Position numbers and translations under genes: made by a program | Source of the DNA: Clostridiales bacterium | Lineage (GTDB): Bacteria; Bacillota; Clostridia; Oscillospirales; Acutalibacteraceae | Length of the DNA stretch: 64,000 nt | Direction: 5' to 3' | Assembly: GCA_019418545.1 (NCBI GenBank) | Contig: DYBQ01000002.1 | Coordinates: 53,121-117,120 of the forward strand | The notes under the pieces: model-generated | What the model was told of the DNA's origin: nothing | The model's input: only the letters and a program-made list of their open reading frames with translations | Database searches by the model: none | In this document: piece by piece, positions 16,650 to 25,306 of the stretch | Layout of the letters: each line of letters starts with the position of its first letter | How positions within the stretch are numbered: the first letter of the stretch is position 1

Positions 16650-17912
16650 TTAAACCTCCTCTATGCAGCGCCGCACCAGTTTCACTGCCCGATGCAGCTT
16701 TTGGGGATTCCCTTTTACTGTGTAAATATCCCGGAAAATCATCTCCAGCTCCAGCCCTTTGGCTGCCCGAAGGGTTCTTCTAATATGATTGCAGAAAGCC
16801 TCTTCATCCAGTTCTGGTACAACACCCAAAAAATTGGGGCTGGGCTTTCGGGAATAGATAACCCCTTTTCCCTGTAATTGCTCTCCAATAGATTCTTCAT
16901 TGCACCATGGAGAAACAGACAATTTCCGTAAATGAGGCAGGGTATCCAGTCCACCGGAAAAAATATCATGTACCGGTTCGCAGCAGCCATAGTATACCAG
17001 CCCAGCCTCTTTACAAATCTCCCGATAATATGGCAAAACGAATTCTTCAAACATGTCCCGGGAAATTCCCACGGTTTCCTGAGAATTGGTGTTCAGCCAC
17101 AAGTCCTCCATATGGACATCCGTTTTTCCCTTTCTCAAATCGGTGTTGGAAACGGGATGGGAGGGAAGCTGGTCAGTAAATCCAAAATTACTGGAGCCTG
17201 CATATTGACATCCCCAATTTGGCGTGAGAATTCCTTCGCTTTCCTGCCAACGAATATACCGTATCACATCATCCGTTAAAAATCGCATCATCTCATGAAG
17301 CTCGTCAGGTGTGTCATACATGGCCAGAAAATAGTTTTCCATCCCCATCAGTTCCACAACTCGCTGGGTCAGGCCGGTATACCACAAAAGGCTGTTATTT
17401 TCAATCCGAACCGGCAATAAGTCTCCAAAAACTTCTTCTGCCAAATCTGCTTGACGCCTGGCCTCCTGCAATTGATGAGAAAAATGAGATGGACGCAGCT
17501 TCGATAAATCCCGGCTTAAATCCGTAATGGGATGCCGGTACTGATAGGCAATACCGCCAGTTTCCCGAGGGGTTTCTTTTTCCAGAGCGATTCCAAAGTT
17601 GTCTGTATGCACAGTAAGGGGAACTGCATGAAAATCTGGAATTACCCGGTCATCCCCAATCAAATCATGAGCCGTCAGCAGCATTTGGATTCTTTCTTCC
17701 ATAGCTCTGGCATCAGGATTCTCACAGAAAAAGTCCGGTTTTACATCATCCCAAAAGGTTTCGATTTCAATCACCATCAAAGGCTGTTCTGACTCCAGCT
17801 GGTTGTGCCGTTTCCACCGTTTTTCCAGTGTCCGGTTATTTTCTGATTCCGCAATTTCCCGCTGGCGTCCTGCCAGCCTCCGCAAATACTCACGTTCTTT
17901 TTGTGTTATCAT
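16650..17912 (-). CDS. URO-D superfamily protein 3
   Basis: 420 residues, longer than its neighbours because of an N-terminal helical extension (KEREYLRRLAGRQREIAES). Mid-protein features include an ITDLSRDLSKLRP stretch and ISRDMFEEFVLPYYREICKEAG. The candidate site is VYYGCCEPVHD, with two Cys and a His in place of the H-x-D-G of the other copies, so the metal set or substrate may differ. It lies 16 bp after the alpha-galactosidase gene and 2 bp before protein 2, so it is part of the sugar operon. Function unknown; members of this subgroup are annotated only as uroporphyrinogen-III decarboxylase-like. Confidence 0.75.
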   Translation of the reverse strand: MITQKEREYLRRLAGRQREIAESENNRTLEKRWKRHNQLESEQPLMVIEIETFWDDVKPDFFCENPDARAMEERIQMLLTAHDLIGDDRVIPDFHAVPLTVHTDNFGIALEKETPRETGGIAYQYRHPITDLSRDLSKLRPSHFSHQLQEARRQADLAEEVFGDLLPVRIENNSLLWYTGLTQRVVELMGMENYFLAMYDTPDELHEMMRFLTDDVIRYIRWQESEGILTPNWGCQYAGSSNFGFTDQLPSHPVSNTDLRKGKTDVHMEDLWLNTNSQETVGISRDMFEEFVLPYYREICKEAGLVYYGCCEPVHDIFSGGLDTLPHLRKLSVSPWCNEESIGEQLQGKGVIYSRKPSPNFLGVVPELDEEAFCNHIRRTLRAAKGLELEMIFRDIYTVKGNPQKLHRAVKLVRRCIEEV

Positions 17913-17928
17913 GTTTTTGAAGTCCCCC

Positions 17929-19965
17929 TCAAGTAAGTTCCAGCAAGCGCGCCATATGCGGACCTTCCATGGAAATCACCAGGCCATCCTTTTCCATCCG
18001 TATCCTGCCCGGCTCCTCCCCTGGATACAGGCAAGTTGCAGAAGCTGCATGAACTGAAATCTTTTTTTCTCCTCCGGCTCCAATCTGCCAGACAGCCAGA
18101 TAGTCTCTGTCATCGCAATGGAGCCCATACGCCATCCACTGGTCTCCCAGTCTGGGAATCCCCAATGGCCAAAATGGATGTGCAGTGGGGATTTTTTTCC
18201 GAATGGAGCGATATACTTCGATTCCCAATCGTACCAGTTCTGCATTGTCCTGTGAAAGCTCTGCCAGATGCCCGCTCTGATGGATTCTCATGAGCATAGC
18301 GTTAATCATATTTAAAATCACATCTTCCCTGCCGGCATCCCTCATGGGATACGACCAGACAGCACACTGCTCGGGACAGACAGCCGCAGCGCATGCCGCT
18401 GCAATTGCTGCATTTTTGTCCATATCCGTCTGGTCAGAGCTGGACTGGATGCTGTGCCGGGAAAGCAATGCATATTCCATTCTCAGCCCGCCGCTTCCGC
18501 AATTCTCAATCACCAACCCCGGATATCGGGCAAAAACTCTGTCAAGCCAGTCAAGATATGCCCGGGTATGCTGTAAAAGGCCGTCTCCGGGACTGTCTGC
18601 ACCAGTATCCGTACCGATACCGGCATCAATGTTATAGTCCATTTTGATATATCCGGCCCCATATTCTTCCACTAGCCGCCGGATAATCCCATCTGCGTGG
18701 GCCTGTACTTTTGGATTTCTGAAATCGAGCTGATAGCGGCCATGGTCTGTTACTCTTTTCCCGTGCATGTGGAAGAAAAAGTCTTCCGGCAGGCTGTGCG
18801 CCAGTGGGCTGTTGATTCCCACCACTTCGATTTCCAGCCACAATCCGGGTACCATTCCTTTACGTCGAATTTGCTCCATCAAATATGGCAGGCCTTCCGG
18901 GAATCTTTTGGCAGAAGGCAGCCATTCTCCTACGCCGTCCCACCATTCTCCGTCCGAATACCAACCGCAGTCAATGCAGTAGTATTCACATCCGGCACGG
19001 GCTGCTGCTTCTATCAATTTCAGCTCCTTTTCCGTTGTGGGGTCGCCTTCCAGGCAATTCATATAGTCATTGAAAATTACCGGCAGTTTTTCGTTATCCT
19101 GATTTGGACGGCGAATCCTTCGGCGATAATCGGTTAACGCTGCAATGGCTTCTTCAAATCCTCCTTGAATTACTGTAATGGCACAGGGGACACTGACAAA
19201 TTCTTCGCCTGGCAATAGCTCCTTCCACCAATGGGAGAGGTCTTCACAAGGACCGCTGAGCTGCAAATACAGCTCATTTTCCCTATCCCCAATTTCCCAG
19301 CTCCAAGGGCCGTTGTTTTCAATTTGCCATGCCATCGCTGTATGAGTCTGGGTGTTCAGGCAGCATCCCATGGGAAGATACCGGCTGCAAGGCCAGGTTC
19401 CCCGGCCGCTGCACTGTAAGGCTCGAGTTGTATTGTGGTTTACCTGGCAAAGTCCCAATTCAGGCAAAGTCCCCTCATGCCATTGGCTCTCTCCATACCA
19501 GCTGTTAGTGGGAACCATCACTCTGATTTTTTCATTCCACAAGCCTTCTCCAGGCTGAGAAAAGCCTGACAGGGCAAAAGAAGAAACATATTGGATTCCT
19601 ACCGATTCTCTGCCGGTTACCCGTACGATACTCCAGCTTCTGACAACAGGGATTCCATCATAAAACTGTAAAACACTGGTTATTTGGATTCCAGCAGCCT
19701 GCTGAACCATTTCAATCCGCCGGCCCCATTGATTTCGCATATCTGTGTGTGCCTGATAGCGCAGCAGGGCCCCCAATCCTGTTACATTGTGCTTCATTGC
19801 ATGATGGTCTGTATGGCCTATCCCATCAACCTGAATTTCGACCAGCCCTCCTCCCGGAAAGTCCGGGCTGTTTTCCGGGACCATGGAAAATTCTACGGGC
19901 TTTTCTTCTCCAATACCAAATGTAAGACGAATCCCATTTTCACACACAACAAGCTGTTCTGCCAT
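17929..19965 (-). CDS. Alpha-galactosidase, GH36
   Basis: 678 residues, the usual length for bacterial GH36. It cleaves terminal alpha-galactosyl residues from oligosaccharides with retention. An N-terminal beta-sandwich is followed by a TIM barrel with EYYCIDCGWY, PGLWLEIEVVG, the nucleophile Asp in YIKMDYN (about residue 441) and the acid/base Asp in SSSDQTD (about 510). There is no signal peptide, so it acts inside on imported oligosaccharides. Its start follows an AAAGGATG ribosome site 6 bp after the permease gene. Related GH36 members use alpha-N-acetylgalactosaminide, so the exact specificity is open. Confidence 0.92.
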   Translation of the reverse strand: MAEQLVVCENGIRLTFGIGEEKPVEFSMVPENSPDFPGGGLVEIQVDGIGHTDHHAMKHNVTGLGALLRYQAHTDMRNQWGRRIEMVQQAAGIQITSVLQFYDGIPVVRSWSIVRVTGRESVGIQYVSSFALSGFSQPGEGLWNEKIRVMVPTNSWYGESQWHEGTLPELGLCQVNHNTTRALQCSGRGTWPCSRYLPMGCCLNTQTHTAMAWQIENNGPWSWEIGDRENELYLQLSGPCEDLSHWWKELLPGEEFVSVPCAITVIQGGFEEAIAALTDYRRRIRRPNQDNEKLPVIFNDYMNCLEGDPTTEKELKLIEAAARAGCEYYCIDCGWYSDGEWWDGVGEWLPSAKRFPEGLPYLMEQIRRKGMVPGLWLEIEVVGINSPLAHSLPEDFFFHMHGKRVTDHGRYQLDFRNPKVQAHADGIIRRLVEEYGAGYIKMDYNIDAGIGTDTGADSPGDGLLQHTRAYLDWLDRVFARYPGLVIENCGSGGLRMEYALLSRHSIQSSSDQTDMDKNAAIAAACAAAVCPEQCAVWSYPMRDAGREDVILNMINAMLMRIHQSGHLAELSQDNAELVRLGIEVYRSIRKKIPTAHPFWPLGIPRLGDQWMAYGLHCDDRDYLAVWQIGAGGEKKISVHAASATCLYPGEEPGRIRMEKDGLVISMEGPHMARLLELT

Positions 19966-19971
19966 CCAGTA

Positions 19972-20823
19972 TCATCCTTTCACAGCACCGGCGGTCATAC
20001 CGGACACAATGTATTTTTGAGCCAACAGATAGACAATTACAATTGGAATCATGGTGAGAACCAAATCGCCGCAAAGCAAATTGAGGGACTGGGTGTAATG
20101 TCCTTTGAAGGCATACACCGTCAGCGGCATCGTATACATTTCGGGACGAGTGAGGAAATACAGGCCATATTGGAAATCATTCCAGGAATTCATAAACGTT
20201 ACAATAACAACGGTAAAAATAACCGGCTTTAACAGAGGGGCAATTACCTGGAAGAACAGGCGAATGGGTCCGCAGCCGTCCAAAATGGCCGACTCATCCA
20301 AATCATTGGGAACGCCATTGATAAAGCCAGAGAAAATAAAGGTACTGAAAGGAAGGTTTACCGTAATATGAATAAAAATAATAGCTGCCATACTTCCGCT
20401 GAGATGTAATGCCTGCATAATCTTCATTTCAGGAATGACTGCAATAGGCGCCATCATGCCAATCAGAAGATAAAGGTATGCAAACCGTGTGGTACGGCAT
20501 TTTCTGCGGCTGATGATAAAGGCCGCCAGCGAAGAACAGATTACCACACTTACTACCGTGACCAGTGTGATAAACAGCCCATTCCCCATGGCTCTTGGAA
20601 TATTGCCGTCTTTAATTACCGTTGCATAGTTTTCAAAATGCCATTCACTGGGAGGCTCCAAAGTAATAATTGCAGATTCTGCAAGATTTTTAAACGAGTT
20701 CATTACCACTGCATATAATGGGACCAATACCACACTGGAAAGAAGAATCAGTCCAAGATACAGGATAACTTTGCCTACAATTCGCCGAGTCATGGCTTTT
20801 CTATGTGATTCACGAAGTCCCAT
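19972..20823 (-). CDS. Carbohydrate ABC transporter permease (MalG type)
   Basis: 283 residues with six predicted membrane spans. The EAA loop that contacts the ATPase is visible (DLDESAILDGCGPIRLFFQVIAPLLKP contains E-x-A-x-x-D-G). It pairs with the upstream permease in a CUT1 sugar importer. I chose ATG at 20823, which overlaps the stop of the previous gene by one base and has GGGAGG upstream; the longer frame begins inside that gene. No ATPase is encoded in this locus, so a shared MsmK-type ATPase elsewhere in the genome must power the importer, as is common in Firmicutes. Confidence 0.93.
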   Translation of the reverse strand: MGLRESHRKAMTRRIVGKVILYLGLILLSSVVLVPLYAVVMNSFKNLAESAIITLEPPSEWHFENYATVIKDGNIPRAMGNGLFITLVTVVSVVICSSLAAFIISRRKCRTTRFAYLYLLIGMMAPIAVIPEMKIMQALHLSGSMAAIIFIHITVNLPFSTFIFSGFINGVPNDLDESAILDGCGPIRLFFQVIAPLLKPVIFTVVIVTFMNSWNDFQYGLYFLTRPEMYTMPLTVYAFKGHYTQSLNLLCGDLVLTMIPIVIVYLLAQKYIVSGMTAGAVKG

Positions 20824-21704
20824 TATGATTCCTCCCATCGTTTCAGAAGCAGCAGTGTGGGAATCGTCACCACTGCAATAACCAAAAATTGAACCAGACC
20901 AATTGCACTGGCATATCCAAAAAGCCCCTGAGCCTGCTGTTTATAAACCAGCGTACTAAACACTTCCGTAGCAAATCCCGGACCACCGTTGGTGGTTGCC
21001 ATTACCAAATCAAACACCTTAAATCCACCAATCACGTTGAGAATCACAACTATGGTAAAGGATGGGCGTAAATAGGGGAATTTAATATGCCGGAAGCTCT
21101 GCCAAATATTTGCGCCGTCAATGCTGGCAGCTTCCAAAATTTCCATGGGAATCGACTGAAGCCCTGCCAAAAAAATTACGGCACAAAATCCACTCCAGGT
21201 CCATACCTCCACAATTCCTACGGAAAACATAGCCATGGAAGCGTCTCCAAACCACTGGCTGGTAAGAGATGACAATCCGATTGATGTCAGCACATCATTC
21301 AAAAGGCCGTCAGGATGCAGGACAAATTTAAAGATATATCCGATTACCAGCGGGCTTAAAATACAGGGCAGATAAAAAATGGTGCGGAACAGGTTCCGTC
21401 CACGGAATTTCATATTCAGCCACAGGCCAAGCCCCAATCCAAACAGCGTTTTAAAAAATGTAGTACCGATGTTGAATAAAAACACATTGATTATGGCAAT
21501 TTTAAATTTTTCATCTTCCAAAAGCAACTCAATATTTGTAAACCCTGTAAAGGTATAGTTATCCACATTAAAAATTGACCAATTGGTAAAAGAGTAATAA
21601 AAGGATGCAATAATGGCCCCTGTATAGAATACTGTAAAAATCAATACCGCCGGAAGCAGCAGATACAGGGGATAACTGCGCCTGACCAGTTTGTTCTGAT
21701 TCAT
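20823..21704 (-). CDS. Sugar ABC transporter permease (MalF/UgpA type)
   Basis: 293 residues with six membrane spans and the EAA loop EILEAASIDGANIWQSFRHIKFPYL. It forms the transmembrane channel with the MalG-type partner. I chose ATG at 21704 (MNQNKLVRRSYPLY), which has a purine-rich AGAAAGGCAG upstream; the longer frame would add 35 residues unlike the family. A strong hairpin lies between the binding-protein gene and this gene and probably lowers permease expression relative to the binding protein. Confidence 0.93.
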   Translation of the reverse strand: MNQNKLVRRSYPLYLLLPAVLIFTVFYTGAIIASFYYSFTNWSIFNVDNYTFTGFTNIELLLEDEKFKIAIINVFLFNIGTTFFKTLFGLGLGLWLNMKFRGRNLFRTIFYLPCILSPLVIGYIFKFVLHPDGLLNDVLTSIGLSSLTSQWFGDASMAMFSVGIVEVWTWSGFCAVIFLAGLQSIPMEILEAASIDGANIWQSFRHIKFPYLRPSFTIVVILNVIGGFKVFDLVMATTNGGPGFATEVFSTLVYKQQAQGLFGYASAIGLVQFLVIAVVTIPTLLLLKRWEES

Positions 21705-21792
21705 AAAATCACTGCCTTTCTCTGCTCTCCGGAGGTCCCGGTGCAGGATATCATAACTTCTTTTTTCAAAAGTTTTCTTTTTTAAAAACAGC

Positions 21793-21823
21793 AATGCCCG
21801 GCAAAGCATGTCTGCCGGGCATT
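21793..21823 (-). terminator. Intercistronic hairpin between the sugar-binding protein and permease genes
   Basis: Perfect 11-bp stem AATGCCCGGCA (21793-21803) with TGCCGGGCATT (21813-21823), followed on the minus strand by GCTGTTTTTAAAAAAG. It probably acts as a partial terminator or mRNA stabiliser, giving more binding protein than permease. Confidence 0.75.
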
Positions 21824-21845
21824 CCCATACACTTTGGAAAGCTTA

Positions 21846-23171
21846 TCAGAAGCCGGCCAATCCCAACTGCTTGCCCTGTTTGACCATATAGTCATCCCAG
21901 TCAGCAAGAGTTTCTTCAGCTGTCTTCTGGCCGCTAATCATCTGGAAAATCATGGAGGACATATCTTCAGCATAGGGAACCATGTAGAATTGTCCCCAAT
22001 GCGTTCCGCTGCGGCCTTCATCCAGATATACAGACAGTTCGGACAGCACAGGGTTCATGTTTTTGGATTCTACATCTTTCCAGGCACTCATATCAGGTTT
22101 GGCTTCATAATAACGCTCCAGCTGTTCCGGCTCACAAAGCCATGCAACCAATTTTTTGGCCTCTTCTACATTAGCGCTGGTAGAGGAAACATACATGCCA
22201 TTGGGGCCATTCATCGGCAGATAGTTTTCGCCTTCCACTGCTGGAGGAACCATTCCGCCAATTTCCACATCGGGATATTTCTCGTTAAATTCCGCCCACT
22301 GCCAGTCGCCAGTGATAATCATACCGCATTCGCCTTCGCCGACCATTTTTACGCCGGTTGCAGTATCATCGGAAGCCATGTTCGGATTAAAATATCCCTT
22401 TTTGCTCCAATCTTCCCACATTTTCAAGGTTTCCGGGAAGGTTTTAACCTGGCTCCAGGTAATTTCGTTGGCATTGAGTTTGTCCATAACATCTGCATCG
22501 TTGGCGGCTTCAATGTTGGACCAGGAGCTGTTTACAAGCTGCACTGCCATCCAGCCGGCTCCACTGGCAGAACCCATAAAAATGGGGATAACATCATTTT
22601 CCAAAAGTGTATCGCATACGCTCTCAAATTCTTCCCGTGTCTCTGGCACCTCCAGATTTAACTCATTGAAAAGGGTTTTGTTATAAAGGATATTCAGGGT
22701 TGTAAAGCCTCCGGTAGGGGCGCACACAATTTTGCCGTCACGGGTGAGATAGGGTTTTGCGCTGTCCTGAAGCCGGTCTACCCAAGCTTCATTAGAAAGG
22801 TCCTCAACATTGGTATACTTCATTGCTTGGGTACCCGTATACCGCTGGAACACATCCCAACATTCATTGGTTGCCATTTTTGCCATCAGCAGATTGTCAA
22901 ACTGGTCATCCTCTACAGCTTGTACTTCCACCTTGATGCCGGTTGTTTTTTCATATTCTTCCAAAAGCTTGTCCGTATCACCATAGGTCAGCCAGCCCGA
23001 CGGAAGGCCTACTGTAAGGGTAACGTCACTTCCCGTTTGTGAATTCTGCTGTTCAGAAGAACCAGAAGAAGTTGTGGAACCGGGAGTTTCAGAATTACTG
23101 CAAGACGCTAGGGAAATTGGCATCATAGCTGCAATCGCTATACATAATGCACGCTTTAACCACTTATTCAT
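21846..23171 (-). CDS. Sugar ABC transporter substrate-binding lipoprotein
   Basis: 441 residues. Lipoprotein signal with basic start MNKWLKRALC and lipobox LASC at about 22-25, then a Ser/Gly/Gln-rich linker and a CUT1-type periplasmic-binding fold (TGDWQWAEFNEKYPD, PMNGPNGMYVS, a helical C-lobe). It captures oligosaccharide at the cell surface for the two permeases. I chose ATG at 23171 with AAGGTGA just upstream; the longer frame adds eight unsupported residues. It is the first gene of the operon running to URO-D protein 1, and its promoter carries the regulatory repeats. Confidence 0.93.
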   Translation of the reverse strand: MNKWLKRALCIAIAAMMPISLASCSNSETPGSTTSSGSSEQQNSQTGSDVTLTVGLPSGWLTYGDTDKLLEEYEKTTGIKVEVQAVEDDQFDNLLMAKMATNECWDVFQRYTGTQAMKYTNVEDLSNEAWVDRLQDSAKPYLTRDGKIVCAPTGGFTTLNILYNKTLFNELNLEVPETREEFESVCDTLLENDVIPIFMGSASGAGWMAVQLVNSSWSNIEAANDADVMDKLNANEITWSQVKTFPETLKMWEDWSKKGYFNPNMASDDTATGVKMVGEGECGMIITGDWQWAEFNEKYPDVEIGGMVPPAVEGENYLPMNGPNGMYVSSTSANVEEAKKLVAWLCEPEQLERYYEAKPDMSAWKDVESKNMNPVLSELSVYLDEGRSGTHWGQFYMVPYAEDMSSMIFQMISGQKTAEETLADWDDYMVKQGKQLGLAGF

Positions 23172-23272
23172 ACTCTTCACCTTTCTTTTGCCCAAATTAT
23201 TTTCAGGCCGGGCGGGCTTTTTCAGCTCCGGCCTGCCACAGCGATTCGCCTTTCACTGTGGTTTCCGGCACC

Positions 23273-23332
23273 ATTATAACGGACAATTTATCAAAAGAAC
23301 ATAGAATATTACAGCCGTTTTTCATAGAATTT
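23273..23332 (-). promoter_or_regulatory. Promoter of the sugar ABC/GH36/URO-D operon with a pair of direct repeats
   Basis: Minus strand: -10 TATAAT (23273-23278), no good -35, then ATATTCTATG ending 21 bp before the -10, and AAATTCTATG 13 bp further upstream (repeats at 23299-23332). Spacing between copies and to the -10 is identical to the promoter at 14465-14524. Probably the site of an AraC-type activator, with the divergent response regulator as the obvious candidate. Confidence 0.7.
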
Positions 23333-23358
23333 TTTGACATTTCCCCTTTAATTTTCCA

Positions 23359-23387
23359 TTGTATTCACCATTTACTCGGTATATAAT
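23359..23387 (+). promoter_or_regulatory. Promoter of the two-component system
   Basis: TTGTAT (23359-23364), 17-bp spacer, TATAAT (23382-23387), plus strand. It is divergent from the ABC operon promoter, with the repeat pair in between. Confidence 0.65.
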
Positions 23388-23493
23388 TGACTTGATTCTG
23401 GAAGAAATAGACTGTATCTTTATATGTTTTTAAAGCATACTGCAAACTACTTCCTGATTTTCTGTTTTCATACCGGTACAGGGGGAATTTCCC

Positions 23494-25302
23494 ATGAAGC
23501 ATCGATTGCCAGTTCTCAGCTTTCCTGCCAGGCTTTTTTTTGCCGTAAGTATTACGATTGTTATTCTAATCAGTATATTGGGAAGCTTTTTTTATTTTTA
23601 TATGTTTAATACAATCGTGGAAAACCAATTGAGTACCTGCCGGCAGCTGAATCAAAACGTACTTCGGAATTTGAATCTTTTGCTGTATCAGATGAATGTC
23701 GCTTCCACCAGTGTGGTAAACAATACGACAGTAAACGACATTATTTTTCAGCTCAATTTTGGAAATCCATCCCCTACAGAATATCGATATTTGGAAAGCG
23801 CTTTGAAAGTGGAAATGACCTCTGCTTTTTTTAACCTTCCTGGCACCAGCAATATTTCCATTTATAACCTGGAAAAGGAATATTATATCTATACAGGCGT
23901 TGTAAATAATGAAACTGAATATATGAAAAAGCGTATGCAGGATGTAGAGTGGTATCAGCAAGCCCTTCATGGAAATCCCTATTATGTGGTTCCACCAGGA
24001 CAGGATTTTTGGAAAAGCACCGATTCTCCGGTTTTGTGTCTGAGACGGGGATTTTCTACATTCTGTGATTCTTACTCTGCTATCTTTGAAATTCAAGTCC
24101 CCTATGCTTATCTGGAAGAACTGTGCAGTTTGGAGCAGGGGCGGGACAATAATGCTGTTCTTCTTTTTGATAAAGAGGGGAATTTGCTTTATCCTTTAAA
24201 CCCAGATGAATCCTTTTTGAAAACCTATTCCCCCGAACTGGTATTTAAAAGCTTTTCTCAAACCGGCACCGGCTCCCGGCAGCTAAAAAATGGTACTTCC
24301 ACCCTTTTGATGGATATCCAGCACTTAGATTCCTGGGACTGGTATGCAGCCACCGTTTCCTGTCCCAGTTCTTTAAACCGGGAAATGGGCTACTACGCGC
24401 TGCTATCCATCATTATCTGGCTGGGAATCTGCCTTGTTATCCTCACTACCTTCTACTTACTAATTCGCCGCCTCACAAGACCGCTGGTACAATTGGCGGA
24501 ACAAATAAAGACCGTACATATTGGGAATCTGCATTTCCAGCCGTCTGCCGATTATCATGATGAACTGGGGCTGCTGGTAAATGCCTTTTCAGGAATGCTT
24601 AATGAACTGCAATCTTCAATTGATACCGTTTATGCATCCCGTGTGCGAGAAAATGAAGCGAGGCTTATGGCCTTACAGGCCCAAATTGACCCCCACTTTA
24701 TTTTTAACACCCTGCATTCCATTAGCAGTGTATGTGAGAATAATGACGACGCTCTTGCAAGCCGTATGTGTATCTGTCTGGCAGATTTGCTTCGCTATAC
24801 CACTAACCAACGAAATGACGCTGCCACTTTGGCCGATGAACTGCAAAATGCCCGGGACTATCTTACGCTGATGTCGATTCCCTATAGCGGAATGTTCCAT
24901 TTTCTCATTGATTCCCAAGCCGAAGCAGAAAAACAATTGGTTCCCAGGCTTTTGCTCCAACCAATTTTGGAAAACTGTTTTGCCCATGCTTTTTCGAACA
25001 AGCTTCCTCCTTGGGAAATAGAAATTCAGTGTTATATCCAGCAAGACGCTTGGCGCCTTTCTGTTCGGGATAATGGTTCTGGCTTTACACAGGAAAAAAT
25101 TCAGGAATTAATGGAGACAATCCAAACCTATAAAGACTCCAGTTCAGCACATAATATCCAAATGAACATGACCTTTGGCGGAATGGGGCTGCTAAATGTC
25201 TTTTCCAGATTATATTTGGCCCAAAAGCAAAACGCTTTCTTTCAGATTACCAGCGATGAAACAGGGACTGTAATCTGCTTGGGTGGAAAACGAGAGGAGT
25301 GA
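23494..25302 (+). CDS. Sensor histidine kinase, YesM/LytS type
   Basis: 602 residues. An N-terminal membrane span (about 11-39), an extracellular Cache-like sensing region (about 40-300), a second span (about 304-330), a HAMP segment (RRLTRPLVQLAEQI), then the His_kinase domain with the phosphoacceptor His401 in AQIDPHFIFNTLHS, and an ATPase domain (LLLQPILENCFAHAF, VRDNGSGF, GGMGLLNVFSRL). It probably senses extracellular oligosaccharide or the loaded binding protein and phosphorylates the response regulator encoded 4 bp downstream. The position next to a divergent sugar ABC operon is typical of this family. Confidence 0.93.
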   Translation: MKHRLPVLSFPARLFFAVSITIVILISILGSFFYFYMFNTIVENQLSTCRQLNQNVLRNLNLLLYQMNVASTSVVNNTTVNDIIFQLNFGNPSPTEYRYLESALKVEMTSAFFNLPGTSNISIYNLEKEYYIYTGVVNNETEYMKKRMQDVEWYQQALHGNPYYVVPPGQDFWKSTDSPVLCLRRGFSTFCDSYSAIFEIQVPYAYLEELCSLEQGRDNNAVLLFDKEGNLLYPLNPDESFLKTYSPELVFKSFSQTGTGSRQLKNGTSTLLMDIQHLDSWDWYAATVSCPSSLNREMGYYALLSIIIWLGICLVILTTFYLLIRRLTRPLVQLAEQIKTVHIGNLHFQPSADYHDELGLLVNAFSGMLNELQSSIDTVYASRVRENEARLMALQAQIDPHFIFNTLHSISSVCENNDDALASRMCICLADLLRYTTNQRNDAATLADELQNARDYLTLMSIPYSGMFHFLIDSQAEAEKQLVPRLLLQPILENCFAHAFSNKLPPWEIEIQCYIQQDAWRLSVRDNGSGFTQEKIQELMETIQTYKDSSSAHNIQMNMTFGGMGLLNVFSRLYLAQKQNAFFQITSDETGTVICLGGKREE

Positions 25303-25306
25303 GAGT

